Below are positions 14,263-16,034 of a DNA stretch of 16,034 nt, in pieces; position 1 is the stretch's first letter, and every line of letters starts with the position of its first letter. The position numbers and the translations under genes are program-made. The notes beneath the pieces were generated by a model, which saw only the letters and a program-made list of their open reading frames with translations, made no database searches and was not told the DNA's origin. Source of the stretch: an uncultured Bacteroidales bacterium (GTDB taxonomy: Bacteria > Bacteroidota > Bacteroidia > Bacteroidales > JAUNSR01); the NCBI GenBank assembly GCA_947074165.1, contig CAMTOT010000021.1, forward strand, positions 1 through 16,034. Reading direction: 5' to 3'.

Positions 14263-15717
14263 ATGATAGAGAATATAATTAACAATATCAATGATTTTAT
14301 CTGGACATATATAATGATCGGTTTATTGCTGATCGTGGCAGTTTGGTTTACTTTCAAATCCGGCTTTGTTCAGTTTCGTAATCTTGGTGAAATGTTTCGC
14401 CTGCTTGGAGAAGGCGCGGCTAAAGGAACCGGACAAAAGACAGTATCTTCATTTCAGGCTTTCTGTATCTCTCTGGCCTCAAGAGTTGGTACGGGTAATC
14501 TGGCAGGTGTAGCGACAGCAATTGCGCTTGGCGGGCCGGGCGCAGTGTTTTGGATGTGGATTATAGCCATATTCGGAGCTGCTTCCGCATTTATTGAGTC
14601 TACTCTGGCTCAGATATTCAAGGTGAAAGGAGACCGTTCGTTTGTCGGTGGACCGGCTTACTATATACAACAGGGGCTGGGTAAAAGATGGGCTGCAGTC
14701 TTATTTGCCATAAGTATAACTATTACATTCGGACTTATATTCAACTCCGTTCAGTCAAATACTATAGACGCTGCCGTTAATGAGACATTTGGGTATAATA
14801 AAAACATCGTAGGCTTGTTTATTACAGTTATAACTCTTGTTATTATTTTTGGCGGAATACATCGTATTGCTGTCGTTTCGAGTGTCGTTGTGCCGGTCAT
14901 GGCTGTTGCCTACATACTTCTTGCATTAGGTATTGTTGTATTTAATATAACAAAACTGCCGGAGGTTATCGGACTGATAGTAGAAAACGCTTTCGGATTT
15001 AATCAGGTAATGGGAGGTGGAGTAGGAGCTGCGTTAATGCAGGGTATAAGGCGAGGTCTGTTCTCTAATGAGGCCGGTCTTGGATCTGCCCCTAATGCCG
15101 CGGCTACAGCTACAGTGTCTCATCCCGTCAAACAAGGATTCATTCAGGCATTGGGTGTATTTACAGACACACTTATAATCTGTACTTGTACAGCGTTTAT
15201 TATACTGTTTTCTGATCATTACGCTACATCCGGGCTTAATGGTATTCGTCTGACTCAGGCTGCACTCTCTTCCGAAGTTGGTGCATTCGGCGCTTTTTTC
15301 GTATCTATCGCGATATTCTTTTTTGCTTTTACCTCAATACTTGGCAATTATTATTATGGTGAGGCTAATATCCTGTTTTTCTCTAAAAACAAACAATTAA
15401 TGCTTGCATACAGAGTATTTGTGGGATTTATGGTATTATGCGGATCTGTATTAAGCCTTAACGTAGTGTGGACTCTTGCCGATATATCTATGGCTATAAT
15501 GGGTATTATAAACCTTATTGCTATTTTATTGCTGGGTCGATATGCGCTTATTGCTTTGCGTGATTATAGAGCACAGCGTAAAGCCGGAATAAAAAGTCCT
15601 GTATTCAACGCTTCCATCCTTCCGGATCATATAGCCGACAGAATCGAGTACTGGAAAGGTGAAGATCAGGAAGAAGACGCTAAAAAAGAGGAGTCGGAAA
15701 ATGAGGATTCAATCTAA
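14263..15717 (+). CDS. AGCS-family sodium:alanine/glycine symporter
   Basis: This 484-residue inner-membrane protein should import alanine or glycine with sodium (or protons). It has about ten to eleven hydrophobic segments beginning at residue 14. Family marks are SLASRVGTGNLAGVATAIALGGPGAVFWMW (about 71-100, including the ion and substrate loop), FVGGPAYYIQQGLG, and the signature GAALMQGIRRGLFSNEAGLGSAPNAAATA, with the FSNEAG block that defines the family. The chain ends in a strongly acidic tail (DQEEDAKKEESENEDSI), which is not part of the transport core. The start ATG at 14263 gives the usual short N-terminus before the first helix. It stands alone after the OmpH operon terminator. No separate terminator is visible between its stop and the palindromic element 50 bases downstream. 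Confidence 0.93.
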   Translation: MIENIINNINDFIWTYIMIGLLLIVAVWFTFKSGFVQFRNLGEMFRLLGEGAAKGTGQKTVSSFQAFCISLASRVGTGNLAGVATAIALGGPGAVFWMWIIAIFGAASAFIESTLAQIFKVKGDRSFVGGPAYYIQQGLGKRWAAVLFAISITITFGLIFNSVQSNTIDAAVNETFGYNKNIVGLFITVITLVIIFGGIHRIAVVSSVVVPVMAVAYILLALGIVVFNITKLPEVIGLIVENAFGFNQVMGGGVGAALMQGIRRGLFSNEAGLGSAPNAAATATVSHPVKQGFIQALGVFTDTLIICTCTAFIILFSDHYATSGLNGIRLTQAALSSEVGAFGAFFVSIAIFFFAFTSILGNYYYGEANILFFSKNKQLMLAYRVFVGFMVLCGSVLSLNVVWTLADISMAIMGIINLIAILLLGRYALIALRDYRAQRKAGIKSPVFNASILPDHIADRIEYWKGEDQEEDAKKEESENEDSI

Positions 15718-15766
15718 ATATTTAGTTTGTATTTATATCTATTGAAATATAATAGTTGAAATAGGT

Positions 15767-15972
15767 ATGGAGCATATCCAAAACCTATTTCGAAAATATC
15801 CCAACTAATAGTGTATGTGCAACGCCGGATACCGATATCGGCAACAGGCGTTTCCCTCTTTGGAATCCGTTGATTCCCAAGTCGGAATCCGCTGTTGCAC
15901 TTTCCGGTAACAGCCGATTCCTATATAGCTTTCGTTGGGAGATTTTTGATTGTCCTTATTTGAACAGATGTA
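15767..15972. repeat. Palindromic intergenic element, copy 2
   Basis: This aligns with copy 1 (2447-2652) over its full length with no gaps, at a constant offset of 13,320 bases. The inverted ends aaaatatcccaac (15793-15805) and gttgggagattttt (15934-15947) and the central tggaatccgttgattcc (15861-15877) are conserved. The central hairpin is decayed: about 21 of 27 positions still pair, against 27 of 27 in copy 1. The word cgatatcggcaacag (15833-15847) also occurs in copy 1 but 66 bases away in the element's own coordinates. Flanks match copy 1 in direct orientation, while the words tatataggaatc, gttgccgatatcgg and gttgcacata match it inverted. It lies between the AGCS stop and a hairpin at the window's right edge. 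Confidence 0.83.
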
Positions 15973-15997
15973 TGTAAAGAATAAGAGGATATAAAAC

Positions 15998-16034
15998 AAA
16001 GTCGGGACTGTCATAATAAAGCAGTCCCGACTTT
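15998..16034. terminator. Hairpin at the right edge, probably the terminator of a leftward gene outside the window
   Basis: Stem aaagtcgggactg (15998-16010) pairs perfectly with cagtcccgacttt (16022-16034) around an 11-base interval. The leftward side is followed by tgttttatat, which gives a T-rich tract for a leftward transcript. The rightward side is cut by the window end. No gene is visible between the AGCS stop and this hairpin, which suggests a convergent junction. Confidence 0.65.

Overview
The window is AT-rich chromosomal DNA from a member of the Bacteroidota, most likely the order Bacteroidales. The evidence is the set of -7-like promoter motifs of the form TAnnTTTG upstream of several genes, the gene families present (aminoacyl-histidine dipeptidase PepD, OmpP1/FadL outer-membrane protein, OmpH-like coiled-coil protein, a lipoprotein with acidic residues after the lipobox Cys, single-domain QueF), and the absence of Shine-Dalgarno-like sequences before most starts. 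No tRNA, rRNA, CRISPR, phage or transposase gene was seen. Most genes are housekeeping.

Layout, left to right. Bases 1-1788 hold two leftward genes: a ROK-family glucokinase cut by the window edge and a secreted GH73 glucosaminidase with two LysM domains. A rightward cytidine deaminase (1892-2377) converges on leftward dnaX (start 4537, end 2723). Between them are two hairpin terminators and a 206-bp palindromic repeat. dnaX is divergent from enolase (4819-6093). Enolase converges on a leftward two-gene queuosine-precursor operon (transporter YhhQ, then QueF; 7307-6175). That operon is divergent from a FadL-type outer-membrane protein (7638-8939), which converges on a leftward pair: a surface-type beta-helix lipoprotein followed by a secreted endonuclease/exonuclease/phosphatase-family protein (11533-9010). 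PepD (13136-11688) lies upstream of that pair, on the same strand but separated by a terminator. On the right, a 70-residue one-helix membrane protein and an OmpH-like coiled-coil protein form a rightward operon (13333-14160), followed by an AGCS sodium:alanine/glycine symporter (14263-15717).

The most unusual content is not coding. Two copies of a roughly 206-bp palindromic element lie at 2447-2652 and 15767-15972. They align end to end without gaps, share a central loop and outer flanks in direct orientation, but several words in their arms match better in the inverted orientation. Copy 1 holds a perfect 27-bp inverted repeat around a 4-base loop, plus an overlapping 18-bp perfect palindrome that permits alternative pairings. 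I do not recognise this family. The rest is orderly: almost every convergent junction has a strong hairpin that appears to serve both directions.
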